DNA of 64,000 bases from Bradyrhizobium glycinis (GTDB lineage Bacteria > Pseudomonadota > Alphaproteobacteria > Rhizobiales > Xanthobacteraceae), in assembly GCF_016031655.1 (NCBI RefSeq), contig NZ_JACCHQ010000016.1:123060-187059 (forward strand), written 5' to 3'. Under the pieces are notes generated by a model. The model saw nothing but the letters and a program-made list of their open reading frames with translations, did not search any database and was not told the origin of the DNA. A program made the position numbers and the translations under genes. Below, piece by piece: positions 45,008 through 53,475 of the stretch; the first letter of the stretch is position 1; every line of letters starts with the position of its first letter.

Positions 45008-46120
45008 TTACGCGTGCAGCTTCTGCAATTCCTTCAGGATCGCTTCGCCCATCTGCGTGGTCGAGGCCGACGTGGTGCCTTCCGACTTGATATCGGCGGT
45101 GCGAAGGCCGCTGGCCAGCACGGCGGCGATCGCCTGGTCGACCTTGTCGGCGAGATCGCCCATATCGAAGGAATAGCGCAGCGCCATGCCGAAGGACGAG
45201 ATCATCGCGATGGGATTGGCGAGGCCCTTGCCGGCGATATCGGGGGCCGAGCCGTGCACGGGCTCGTACAGCGCCTTGCGCTTCTTCGTCTTGACGTCGA
45301 CCTCGCCGAGCGAGGCCGAGGGCAGCATGCCGAGCGAGCCGGTGAGCATCGCCGCGATGTCGGAGAGCATGTCGCCGAACAGATTGTCCGTGACGATGAC
45401 GTCGAACTGCTTGGGCCATTTCACCAGCATCATGCCGCCGGAATCGGCGAGCTGATGCTCGAGCGTGACGTCGGGATACTCGCGCTTGTGGACCTGAGTC
45501 ATGACCTCGTTCCAGAGCACGCCCGACTTCATGACGTTGCGCTTCTCCATCGACGTCACCTTGTTCTTGCGCTTCCTGGCAAGCTCGAAGGCGACGCGGC
45601 CGATGCGCTCGATCTCATAGGTGTCGTAGACCTGGGTATCGATGGCGCGCTTCTGGCCGTTACCAAGATCGGTGATGGTCTTGGGTTCGCCGAAATAGAC
45701 GCCGCCGGTGAGCTCGCGCACGATGACGATGTCGAGGCCCTCGACCGCCTCGCGCTTCAGGCTCGAGGCATCCGCCAGCGCCGGGTAGCACACGGCGGGA
45801 CGGAGGTTGGCGAACAGCGCGAGATCCTTGCGCAGGCGCAAGAGGCCGGCTTCCGGGCGCACCTCGTAAGGCACGGCATCCCACTTCGGGCCGCCGACCG
45901 CGCCGAAGATCACGGCGTCGGCGTCCTTGGCCTTGGCCATGTCGCCTTCGGAGATCGACACCTTGTGCGCGTCATAGGCGGAGCCGCCGACGAGGCCGGT
46001 GTCGGTCTCGAACCTGGCGATCCCGGCCGAATTGAGCCAGTCGATCAGCCGCTTCACCTCGCCCATCACCTCGGGGCCGATACCGTCGCCGGGGAGCAGC
46101 AGCAGTTTGTGGGTCGCCAT
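45008..46120 (-). CDS. leuB: 3-isopropylmalate dehydrogenase
   Basis: 370-aa NAD-dependent dehydrogenase oxidising and decarboxylating 3-isopropylmalate in leucine synthesis. Begins MATHKLLLLPGDGIGPEVMG. The substrate-binding Arg region is ELTGGVYFGEPK, and the metal and cofactor sites appear as VTDNLFGDMLSDIAAML and PVHGSAPDIAGKGLANPIAM. Standard length. The frame opens 85 codons further upstream through a repeat and is not coding there. Neighbours do not include leuCD, as is usual in this group. Confidence 0.97.
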   Translation of the reverse strand: MATHKLLLLPGDGIGPEVMGEVKRLIDWLNSAGIARFETDTGLVGGSAYDAHKVSISEGDMAKAKDADAVIFGAVGGPKWDAVPYEVRPEAGLLRLRKDLALFANLRPAVCYPALADASSLKREAVEGLDIVIVRELTGGVYFGEPKTITDLGNGQKRAIDTQVYDTYEIERIGRVAFELARKRKNKVTSMEKRNVMKSGVLWNEVMTQVHKREYPDVTLEHQLADSGGMMLVKWPKQFDVIVTDNLFGDMLSDIAAMLTGSLGMLPSASLGEVDVKTKKRKALYEPVHGSAPDIAGKGLANPIAMISSFGMALRYSFDMGDLADKVDQAIAAVLASGLRTADIKSEGTTSASTTQMGEAILKELQKLHA

Positions 46121-46141
46121 GGTCGTCACCTCAGATTTTTT

Positions 46142-46210
46142 CGTCATTGCCGGGCTTGACCCGGCAATCCAGCTTTTTTGAAGGATGGATGCCCTAGCCC
46201 GGGCATGACG
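46142..46210. repeat. Family D palindromic repeat, copy 3
   Basis: CGTCATTGCCGGGCTTGACC and AGCCCGGGCATGACG arms around GGCAATCCAGC ... GGATGGATGCC. It lies only 22 bp upstream of the leuB start, so any leuB promoter must be inside or beyond it. Confidence 0.85.
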
Positions 46211-46332
46211 AGCGGGATGAATTTCGGCCGGAGTGCTAGAGCGGCGTTGCGCGCTTGGCAAGACACCATTGCCGGGGTGCGGCTGTGCAAGGCGGGCGGG
46301 GCCTGCCACACTGGACAGGCCGGAGTATCCCT

Positions 46333-47535
46333 TTGCACGCACCTGACCGCGCCCCGTCCTACGCGCATCCCGCACGGCTGATCCTAACCCTGTCGCTCGC
46401 CGCCACCGTCGGTCTCGGCATCGGCCGCTTCGCCTATGCGCTGGTGCTGCCGGACATGCGGGAGGACCTCGGCTGGTCCTACTCAGCGGCCGGTTTCATG
46501 AACACGATCAACGCCGTCGGCTATCTCGTCGGCGCGCTGGTGGCGTCCCGCCTGATCCAGCGCGTCGGCTGGGCCGCCGCAATCCGCGGTGGAACCGTCG
46601 CCTGCGTCGTCGCGCTCGCCACCTGCGCGCTGACGGGGAATTTCGTCGCGCTGAGCCTGGCGCGCCTGGTGCTGGGCCTGGGCGCGGCGGCCGGCTTCGT
46701 CGCCGGCGGCGCGCTTGCCGCCACCATCGCCCAGTCGCGGCCCGAACGCGCCAATTTCCTGCTGAGCCTGTTCTATGCCGGACCCGGCATCGGCATCCTG
46801 TCCTCGGGGCTGATCGCCCCGTTCACGCTCCAATATTTTGGGCCAGGTTCGTGGTGGATCGTGTGGTGGGCGCTGACGCTGCTGTCGGTCGCGATGACGA
46901 TCCCGCTGTTTCTGATCCGCATCGAGAGCAGTGTCCGCTTTTCGGAAGCCGGTCACGGCGCGTTCGCGATCCTCCCCGTGCTGATCTATCTCGCCGCCTA
47001 CTTCCTTTTCGGCGCCGGCTACATCGCCTACATGACCTTCATGATCGCATATGTGCGCGACGGCGGCGGCGGGGCCGCGGCGCAGGCTGCGTTCTGGGGC
47101 CTGATTGGTCTATCCGCGTTCGTGACGCCCTGGGCCTGGCGCAGCGTGCTGGCGCTCGATCGCGGCGGACTTGCCACCGCCATCATCCTCGGCACCAACG
47201 CAGCTGGCGCAGCCTTGCCGATGCTCGGGCATTCGCCGGCCTGGCTCGCGGTCTCCGCGATCGTGTTCGGCGTCGCCTTCTTCGCCGTGGTCGGCTCGAC
47301 AACCGCCTTCGTCCGCTTCAACTATCCGCCGCCTGCGTGGCCGACCGCGATCGCGGCGATGACGATCTCGTTCGGCATCGGCCAGACGCTCGGGCCGATC
47401 GTGGTCGGCGCGATCACGGATGCGTTGGGGAGCTTGAGCTACGCGCTGAATGTGTCGGCGGCGCTGCTGGCGCTCGGGGCTCTGGCGGCGTTGTGCCAGC
47501 GGAAGGTGGGGCCGACCAAGCAATCGGTGCCGTAG
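46333..47535 (+). CDS. YbfB/YjiJ family MFS transporter
   Basis: 400-aa major facilitator of the YbfB/YjiJ group. About twelve hydrophobic helices. The N-terminal stretch LAATVGLGIGRFAYALVLPD and the following REDLGWSYSAAGFMNTINAV are characteristic of the family, and the C-terminal half has YIAYMTFMIAYVRD and FGIGQTLGPIVVGAITDALG. The likely start is TTG 46333, since CGGAG lies seven bases upstream and the protein then begins right before helix one; the frame is open further upstream. Substrate unknown. The stop codon TAG is part of a family F repeat. Confidence 0.88.
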   Translation: MHAPDRAPSYAHPARLILTLSLAATVGLGIGRFAYALVLPDMREDLGWSYSAAGFMNTINAVGYLVGALVASRLIQRVGWAAAIRGGTVACVVALATCALTGNFVALSLARLVLGLGAAAGFVAGGALAATIAQSRPERANFLLSLFYAGPGIGILSSGLIAPFTLQYFGPGSWWIVWWALTLLSVAMTIPLFLIRIESSVRFSEAGHGAFAILPVLIYLAAYFLFGAGYIAYMTFMIAYVRDGGGGAAAQAAFWGLIGLSAFVTPWAWRSVLALDRGGLATAIILGTNAAGAALPMLGHSPAWLAVSAIVFGVAFFAVVGSTTAFVRFNYPPPAWPTAIAAMTISFGIGQTLGPIVVGAITDALGSLSYALNVSAALLALGALAALCQRKVGPTKQSVP

Positions 47536-47645
47536 GGTGGATTAGCGAAGCGTAATCCACCAACTTCGCTCGGCAACTGCGGAAGTATGGTGGATTACGC
47601 CCACCGACTGCGCTTCGCGCAGCCGCTCGGCTAATCCACCCTACG
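47532..47645. repeat. Family F palindromic repeat, copy 3
   Basis: GTAGGGTGGATTAGCGAAGC at the left, CTCGGCTAATCCACCCTACG at the right, inner GTAATCCACCA / TGGTGGATTACG. Its first bases provide the stop codon of the MFS transporter gene. Confidence 0.88.
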
Positions 47646-47654
47646 ACAGCGGAG

Positions 47655-48437
47655 CTAGCTTCCACTGAACGAATTATACCCCTGGTCTTCCCAATAGCCG
47701 CCCTTGTAGTCGTTGGTGACTTCCATCGAGACCACGTATTTCGGGTTCTTGAAGCCGAGCTTGGTCGGTACGCGGATCTTCATCGGGAAGCCGTAGGCGC
47801 GCGGCAGGATCTCATTGGCGTATTTGAATGTCATCTGGGTCTGCGGATGCAGCGCGCTGCGCATGTCCAAGGGCGAGTTGTAGCCGTCCTTGTCGGCGCA
47901 CTGGAACCAGACATATTTCGCCCGCGTGTCGGCACCGATCAGTTTCAAGAAATCGCGCATGGGCGTGCCGGTCCAGCTGCCGATCGCGCTCCAGCCCTCG
48001 ACGCAGATGTGACGCGTGATCTGCGTGACCTGGGGCAACTTGTAGAGCTCCTCCAACGTCCAGGACTTCTTGTTGTCGACGAGGCCGCGCACCTCGAGCT
48101 TCCAGTCCGCGGCCGAGATGTCAGGCGCATCGTCGAGATCGTAATAGGCGTTGAACGGGAACGGCTTGGTGATCGCGCTTTCGGGGAAGGTCGGCGCCAG
48201 CGCGTCGGGATTGAAAATGAAGGCCTGCACCGCGTCGTTGAATTTCGAGACGCTCTTCAGCATCTCCTCGGCCGAGGAGGAATCGACGACGTCGCAGCCG
48301 GTGAGCAGCGTCAGCGCGCCCAAGCTGGCGCCGCCCGCGATGAAGCGGCGGCGGGTGACGTCAGGCATGGTCTTGATGGAGTCCTTGATCAGCAATCGTT
48401 TGTCGACGCCGGGGATCAGGAAGGGACGCTTGGCCAT
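47655..48437 (-). CDS. Tat-exported molybdopterin-dependent oxidoreductase (MsrP/sulfite oxidase family)
   Basis: 260-aa molybdoenzyme. A 28-residue basic stretch precedes the twin-arginine motif RRRFIAGG (29-36) and a hydrophobic segment ending LLTGC. The sulfite-oxidase fold core has the molybdenum-ligand Cys in RHICVEGWSAIGSWTGTPMR, then FQCADKDGYNSPLDMRSAL and the C-terminal RVPTKLGFKNPKYVVSMEV. Shorter than E. coli MsrP (334 aa). Next to it, 14 bp upstream in the same operon, is a cytochrome b membrane protein instead of the MsrQ type. Probably a periplasmic reductase or oxidase; methionine-sulfoxide reduction is the family model but not proven for this branch. Confidence 0.87.
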   Translation of the reverse strand: MAKRPFLIPGVDKRLLIKDSIKTMPDVTRRRFIAGGASLGALTLLTGCDVVDSSSAEEMLKSVSKFNDAVQAFIFNPDALAPTFPESAITKPFPFNAYYDLDDAPDISAADWKLEVRGLVDNKKSWTLEELYKLPQVTQITRHICVEGWSAIGSWTGTPMRDFLKLIGADTRAKYVWFQCADKDGYNSPLDMRSALHPQTQMTFKYANEILPRAYGFPMKIRVPTKLGFKNPKYVVSMEVTNDYKGGYWEDQGYNSFSGS

Positions 48438-48451
48438 GATAATTCTCCTAA

Positions 48452-49093
48452 TCAGCGGCCAATGATCATCGCGCGCAGGCTCTTCGGCACCAGCAGCGCA
48501 AGCAGGACGTGAATGACGAGGAAGGCGCAGATCGCGGCCATGCAGAAGAAGTGGACATAGCGCGCGGCCGGATAATCGCCGAACAGCATCACGAGATAAT
48601 AGAGCTGCACGGGCTTCCACATCGCAAGGCCCGACAGCACGATCAGCACGCCGACCACGATGATGCCGGCATAGAGCAGCCGCTGCACGTAATTGTAGAC
48701 GGTGAGATCGTCATGGCCGAGCTTGAAGGTCAGCGCAGCCCTGACGTCATGGAGCACGCCGGATGCCGTGATCGGCAGCAGCTTCTTGCGGAAGCGGCCG
48801 GTGGCAAAGCCCGTGACGAGATACGCGAGGCCGTTGATCATCAGCAGCCACATCGCCGCAAAATGCCAGAGCAGGCCGCCGCCGAGCCAGCCGCCGAGCG
48901 TGTATTCACGCGGAAAGCGGAAGTCGAACAGCGGCGAGGCGTTGTAGATCTGCCAGCCCGACAGGATCATCAGGATCATGGCGAAGGCGTTGACCCAATG
49001 CATGACCCGCACCCAGGCCGGCTGGATCACTTTGGACTTGGTAGCCCTGACCTGCTCGTCGGTGACTGTGAGGCTCGCCATGGCGGGTTCCAT
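48452..49093 (-). CDS. Cytochrome b/b6 domain membrane protein
   Basis: 213-aa di-haem cytochrome b561-type protein (thiosulfate reductase / Ni-hydrogenase cytochrome b domain). Four hydrophobic helices are visible, with haem-ligand candidate His in VRVMHWVNAFAMILMILSGW, GGGLLWHFAAMWLLMINGLA and VHFFCMAAICAFLVIHVLLA. Transcribed 14 bp upstream of the Tat molybdoenzyme, so it most likely delivers electrons from the quinol pool to it or takes them away. ATG 49093 used; ATG 49081 would start four residues later. Confidence 0.9.
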   Translation of the reverse strand: MEPAMASLTVTDEQVRATKSKVIQPAWVRVMHWVNAFAMILMILSGWQIYNASPLFDFRFPREYTLGGWLGGGLLWHFAAMWLLMINGLAYLVTGFATGRFRKKLLPITASGVLHDVRAALTFKLGHDDLTVYNYVQRLLYAGIIVVGVLIVLSGLAMWKPVQLYYLVMLFGDYPAARYVHFFCMAAICAFLVIHVLLALLVPKSLRAMIIGR

Positions 49094-49188
49094 TCTGGGG
49101 TCGTGTGACAGCGATTATACGCCGGTGTTTCGGCTTTCGTTACATCCCGTCCGCCATCGGATCGATGCCGTACGGCTATTGTGGTCAC

Positions 49189-49218
49189 AAAAAAGCGAGC
49201 CGGGTATCCCCGGCTCGC
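49189..49218 (-). terminator. Rho-independent terminator of the fasciclin gene
   Basis: On the minus strand a perfect 10-bp stem (GCGAGCCGGG / CCCGGCTCGC, 4-nt loop) is followed by six T. It lies 47 bp after the fasciclin gene stop and separates that gene from the cytochrome b gene. Confidence 0.92.
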
Positions 49219-49264
49219 GGTCCAAAGGCCATCCTGTTCGGGGATGAAACAGGATCGTGCGGTG

Positions 49265-49819
49265 TTACGTCGCCGGCATCAGCACGGTGTCGACCACATG
49301 GATCACGCCGTTCGACTGGTTGACGTTGGAGATCGTCACCATGGAGGTGCCGCCCTTGGCGTCGACGATCCAAACCTTGCCGTCCATTTTCTTGACTGTC
49401 AGCTCCTCGCCTTCTGCGGTCGTCAGCTTCTTGCCGTCGGTGAGGTCGGAGGCCGCGAGCTTGCCGGGCACGACATGGTAGGTGAGGATCTTGGCCAGCG
49501 TCGCCTTGTTCTCCGGCTTGACCAGATTGTCGACGGTGCCGGCCGGCAGCTTGCCGAAGGCGGCGTTTGTGGGCGCGAACACTGTGAACGGGCCCTTGCC
49601 TTCGAGCGTCGGCACCAGACCGGCCGCCTTCACCGCCGCCACCAGCGTGGTGTGGTCCTTGGAGTTGACCGCGTTCTGGACGATGTTCTTGGACGGGTAC
49701 ATCGCGGCGCCGCCGACCATCACGGTCTTTTCCTCGGCACTGACGGGCGCGACGACGGTCGCGGTGAGGGCCAGGGCGCTGAAGGCGGCGGCAGCGAGAT
49801 AGGCAATGCGCTTCGACAT
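49265..49819 (-). CDS. Exported fasciclin domain-containing protein
   Basis: 184 aa with a signal peptide (YLAAAAFSALALTATVVAPV, cut near VSA-E) and one FAS1 domain over about 45-182: KDHTTLVAAVKAAGLVPTLE, the H1 box FTVFAPTNAAFGKLP, ILTYHVVPGKL, and the H2 box NGVIHVVDTVLMP. Single-domain FAS1 proteins of bacteria act in the periplasm or on the surface as adhesion or interaction modules; Nex18-type proteins of rhizobia are of this form. Followed by its own strong terminator. Confidence 0.94.
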   Translation of the reverse strand: MSKRIAYLAAAAFSALALTATVVAPVSAEEKTVMVGGAAMYPSKNIVQNAVNSKDHTTLVAAVKAAGLVPTLEGKGPFTVFAPTNAAFGKLPAGTVDNLVKPENKATLAKILTYHVVPGKLAASDLTDGKKLTTAEGEELTVKKMDGKVWIVDAKGGTSMVTISNVNQSNGVIHVVDTVLMPAT

Positions 49820-50124
49820 GAGAGAATCTCCCGATTGAATTGAGACCGGCGATGGCCGGCGTTGAGTTGGGGCAACAACGGCGCCTGCGACAATTGAGGG
49901 TGATGCAGCAGTGCCGTCGTTGGACCGAACTACGGGAGGGTTTGGCGCGCGGTTTCGAGGAAAAATTCTTTGTGATGGGTGAAACTATCGGCGGGGATGT
50001 TCGTGGGGTCCATCCGCTGTCATTGCGAGGAGCCCTTGCGACGAAGCAATCCAGATTTTGTCCGCGGACGCATTCCTGGATTGCTTCGCTTCGCTCGCAA
50101 TGACGAGCCACAGTTATGGGCCAA
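49820..50124. other. Intergenic region between the fasciclin and SDR genes
   Basis: 305 bp. The right part is the family C repeat at 50018-50105. The left part, 49820-50017, must contain the fasciclin promoter on the minus strand; no clear -35/-10 pair or coding frame was recognised. Confidence 0.5.
50018..50105. repeat. Family C palindromic repeat, copy 3
   Basis: CTGTCATTGCGAGGAGCCCT and TTCGCTCGCAATGACG arms with inner AAGCAATCCAGATTTTG / GGATTGCTTCGCTTCG. Close to copy 4 in sequence. Confidence 0.87.
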
Positions 50125-50886
50125 TCAATCCCTGTTATTCGGGGTCTGAATGAACCCGCGATTATGCGTCGGGCTGATCAGCACTTCGTTGATGCAGACT
50201 CTGGCCGGCATGCTCGCGATGAAGGCGATGGTACGGCCGAGGTCTTCCGGCTGCAGCATCTTCGCCTGCTCGGCTTCGCTCGGCACCACCGGGCGCAGCT
50301 TCAGGATCGGCGTCGCCACCTCGCCCGGCATCAGGCAGCAGGCGCGCAGGCCGTTGACGCATTCGTCCATGTTGAAGGAATGGGTCAGCGCCAGCACCGC
50401 GTGCTTGGTGGTGGTGTAGGCCGGGCCCGGCATCTTCGAGACGTGACGGCCGGCCCAGGACGAGACGTTGATGATGGAACCGTCCTGCTGCTGGCGCATC
50501 GTCGGCAGTACGGCGCGCATGCAATAAAGCACGCCGTTGAGATTGACCTGGACCAGTCTGTCCCAGCCCTCCAACTCCATGTCCTTCCAGCTGCGCTTGG
50601 GGACATTGATGCCGGCATTGTTGACGAGCAGGTCGATGCGGCCGTGCTTGGCGACGATCTGATCGGCCGCCTTCTGGGCTGCGGCCGCGTGGGAGACGTC
50701 GAGCGCAATGGCCTCGGCCGCGCCTCCTGCTTTCGTGATCTTCGCGACCACGGCATCCAGCGCATCCCTGCGCCGGCCCGAGACCACCACCGTCCAGCCG
50801 TCGGCAGCCAACGCCTCAGCGCCGGCCTCCCCAATCCCACTGCCACCGCCCGTGACCCAGGCCACGCGTTTTCCGTTTCTTGACAT
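50125..50886 (-). CDS. SDR family oxidoreductase
   Basis: 253-aa classical short-chain dehydrogenase/reductase. The cofactor loop is TGGGSGIGEAG near residue 12, followed by NNAGINVPKR and the catalytic Ser and Tyr-xxx-Lys in INVSSWAGRH ... AYTTTKHAVL. A basic residue after the glycine loop (VVVSGRRRDAL) suggests NADP preference. Divergent from the malonyl-CoA synthase gene with less than 90 bp between the starts. Substrate unknown. Start 50886 (MSRNGKRVAWVTGGG) is the usual distance from the glycine motif. Confidence 0.9.
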   Translation of the reverse strand: MSRNGKRVAWVTGGGSGIGEAGAEALAADGWTVVVSGRRRDALDAVVAKITKAGGAAEAIALDVSHAAAAQKAADQIVAKHGRIDLLVNNAGINVPKRSWKDMELEGWDRLVQVNLNGVLYCMRAVLPTMRQQQDGSIINVSSWAGRHVSKMPGPAYTTTKHAVLALTHSFNMDECVNGLRACCLMPGEVATPILKLRPVVPSEAEQAKMLQPEDLGRTIAFIASMPARVCINEVLISPTHNRGFIQTPNNRD

Positions 50887-50973
50887 GCAAACTGTCTCCG
50901 TTGCTTCATCGGGGCGGTTTTTGCTAATCCAGCCCTCGGTTTTGACCGGCCTCAAGCCGGCGAGGAATGTTGC

Positions 50974-52503
50974 ATGAACCAAGCTGCCGACGCCAACCTG
51001 TTTTCCCGCCTGTTCGACGGCCTGGACGATCCGACACGGCTCGCCATCGAGACGCATGACGGCGCCCCTATCAGCTATGGCGATCTGATCGCGCGCGCCG
51101 GCCAGATGGCGAACGTGCTGGTCGCGCGCGGCGTCAAGCCCGGCGACCGCGTCGCGGTGCAGGTGGAAAAGTCGGTCGCCAACATCGTGCTCTATCTCGG
51201 CACGGTGCGCGCCGGCGCGGTCTTTCTGCCGCTGAACACGGCCTATACGCTCAACGAGCTCGACTACTTCATCGGCGATGCCGAGCCATCGCTCGTGGTC
51301 TGCGATCCCTCCAAGGCGGAGGGGCTCGCGCCGATCGCAGGCAAGGTGAAGGCCAAGGTCGAGACGCTCGGGGCTGACGGCAAGGGTTCCTTGACGGAGG
51401 CCTCAGACAAAGCGAGCCGCGAGTTCACGACAGTGCCGCGCGAAAATGACGATCTCGCCGCGATCCTCTATACCTCGGGCACGACAGGGCGCTCCAAGGG
51501 CGCGATGCTGACGCATGACAATCTGGCGTCCAACTCGCTCTCGCTCGTCGACTATTGGCGCTTCACCGACAAGGACGTCCTGATCCACGCGCTGCCGATC
51601 TACCACACCCACGGCCTGTTCGTGGCGACCAACGTGACGCTGTTCGCGCGTGCCTCGATGATCTTTCTGCCGAAGCTCGATCCGGACCTGATCATCAAGC
51701 AGATGGCACGCGCGACGGTGCTGATGGGCGTGCCGACCTTCTACACCCGCCTGCTGCAGAACCCAGCGCTGTCGCATGAGACGACGAAGCACATGCGGCT
51801 GTTCATCTCGGGCTCGGCGCCACTCTTGGCCGAGACCCATCGCGAATGGTCGGCGCGCACGGGCCATGCCGTGCTCGAGCGCTACGGCATGACCGAAACC
51901 AACATGAACACCTCGAACCCCTACGATGGCGAGCGCGTGCCCGGCGCCGTCGGCTTCCCGCTGCCGGGTGTCTCTGTGCGCGTCACCGATCCCGAGACGG
52001 GGAAAGAGCTGCCGCGCGAGGAAATCGGCATGATCGAGGTGAAGGGGCCGAACGTCTTCAAGGGCTATTGGCGCATGCCGGAGAAGACTAAGGCCGAATT
52101 CCGGCCCGACGGCTTTTTTATCACCGGCGATCTCGGCAAGATCGATGCGAAGGGTTACGTGCACATCCTCGGTCGCGGCAAGGATCTCGTCATCTCCGGC
52201 GGCTTCAACGTGTACCCGAAGGAAATCGAGAGCGAGATCGATGCCATGCCCGGCGTGGTGGAGTCCGCCGTGATCGGCGTGCCGCATGCCGATTTCGGCG
52301 AGGGCGTCACCGCCGTGCTGGTGCGCCAGCCCGGCGCGAGCATCGATGAAGCAGCCGTGCTGAAGGGCCTCGAAGGGCGCCTCGCGAAGTTCAAGATGCC
52401 GAAGCGCGTCTTCGTGGTCGACGAGCTGCCGCGCAACACCATGGGCAAGGTGCAGAAGAACATCTTGCGCGAGACGTACAAGGACATTTACGCGAAGAAA
52501 TGA
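50974..52503 (+). CDS. matB: Malonyl-CoA synthase (acyl-CoA synthetase family)
   Basis: 509-aa ANL-superfamily adenylate-forming ligase. The phosphate-binding loop is YTSGTTGRSKGAMLTHDNLA; LERYGMTETNMNTSNPYDGE and the hinge GRGKDLVISGGFNVYPKEIE are conserved, and PRNTMGKVQKNILRETY carries the C-terminal catalytic Lys. The sequence matches rhizobial MatB, which makes malonyl-CoA (and methylmalonyl-CoA) from the free acid; the malonate carboxylate is bound by an arginine in the middle region. No matA (decarboxylase) or matC (carrier) is next to it, so the assignment rests on sequence alone. Confidence 0.9.
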   Translation: MNQAADANLFSRLFDGLDDPTRLAIETHDGAPISYGDLIARAGQMANVLVARGVKPGDRVAVQVEKSVANIVLYLGTVRAGAVFLPLNTAYTLNELDYFIGDAEPSLVVCDPSKAEGLAPIAGKVKAKVETLGADGKGSLTEASDKASREFTTVPRENDDLAAILYTSGTTGRSKGAMLTHDNLASNSLSLVDYWRFTDKDVLIHALPIYHTHGLFVATNVTLFARASMIFLPKLDPDLIIKQMARATVLMGVPTFYTRLLQNPALSHETTKHMRLFISGSAPLLAETHREWSARTGHAVLERYGMTETNMNTSNPYDGERVPGAVGFPLPGVSVRVTDPETGKELPREEIGMIEVKGPNVFKGYWRMPEKTKAEFRPDGFFITGDLGKIDAKGYVHILGRGKDLVISGGFNVYPKEIESEIDAMPGVVESAVIGVPHADFGEGVTAVLVRQPGASIDEAAVLKGLEGRLAKFKMPKRVFVVDELPRNTMGKVQKNILRETYKDIYAKK

Positions 52504-52522
52504 GGGGGCTCCGCCCTTTCGG

Positions 52523-52610
52523 CGTCATTGCGAGGAACTCTTGCGACGAAGCAATCCAAGCTGCCTCTGCGGAACGATTCTGGATTGCTTCGCTGCGCTC
52601 GCAATGACGG
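52523..52610. repeat. Family C palindromic repeat, copy 4
   Basis: CGTCATTGCGAGGAACTCTT and GCTGCGCTCGCAATGACGG arms with inner AAGCAATCCAAGC / TTCTGGATTGCTTCG. Between the convergent malonyl-CoA synthase and TauE/SafE genes. Confidence 0.88.
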
Positions 52611-52622
52611 AGGTCGTAGCGG

Positions 52623-53475
52623 CTACAGCCCGCCCACAAGGCTCAGCACAAACCGGCTGCCGACGATCAACAGATAACACCCGAACGCCACTTCCAGCCT
52701 GCGCTTGGACATTGCATGCGCGGCTCGCACGCCCAGCGGCGCGGTGACGAGGCTCATCGGCATCACCAGCACGGCGCCGATCAGCGAGACGTAACCGAGG
52801 GTGAACGGGATTTGCAGCGCGGCGACGCTCGGATAGTTGGCGGCAGCAGGCCAGCCGGCGTAGATGTAGCCGAGCGCGCCGGGAATCGAGATCAGCACCG
52901 CGAGAGCCGACGAGGTCGCGACCGCCTGATGAATGGGACGGCTGTAGAAGGTCATCAGCAGGTTCGAGAACAGGCCGCCGCCGATGCCCATCAGGGTCGA
53001 GAGGATGCCGACGCAGAAGCCGTAGACGCGCATCAACAGTCCCTTCGGCAGATCATCGCCGAGCTTCCAGGTCTCGCGCGCGAAGATCAGCCGGATTGCG
53101 GCTGACCAGGCCACGGCGACGAAGACGATCTTGAACAGCCGCTCCGACGCGAACCGCGCGACCACGCTGCCGGCGATGACGCCGATCAGGATCGGCAGCC
53201 ACCAGACGCGCAGGATCGCCATGTCGACTGCGCCGCGCTTGTAGTGCGCCCGGAACGAGCGGATCGAGGTTGGAATGATCCCGGCGAGCGAGGTGCCGAC
53301 GCAGAGCGGCATCCGCACCTCCAGCGGGACGCCGGCGATGCGGAAGCATTCGTAGAACACCGGCACGGGTATAGCGCCGCCGCCGATGCCGAATACGCCG
53401 GCCAGAAAGCGCGCCGGTGGCGATCAGCAGCAGCGCGAGCTCGATGATCTCCCTGATATCAAGACCTGCAATCAC
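52623..53475 (-). pseudogene. TauE/SafE family sulfite exporter, frameshifted near the N-terminus
   Basis: The main frame (52623-53366, about 247 codons) encodes the bulk of a TauE/SafE-type membrane permease: VPLEVRMPLCVGTSLAGIIP, GFCVGILSTLMGIGGGLFSN and repeated hydrophobic helices. Its usual N-terminal part is found upstream in another frame: from GTG 53475, VIAGLDIREIIELALLLIAT, then GAL, and then the sequence should continue GFLAGVFGIGGGAIPVPVFY. That second piece is present, but in the frame of the main part (LAGVFGIGGGAIPVPVFYEC). A loss of about 8 bases near 53408-53412 explains the shift. Unless the sequence is wrong, the first membrane helix is lost or the gene is inactive. Confidence 0.8.
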
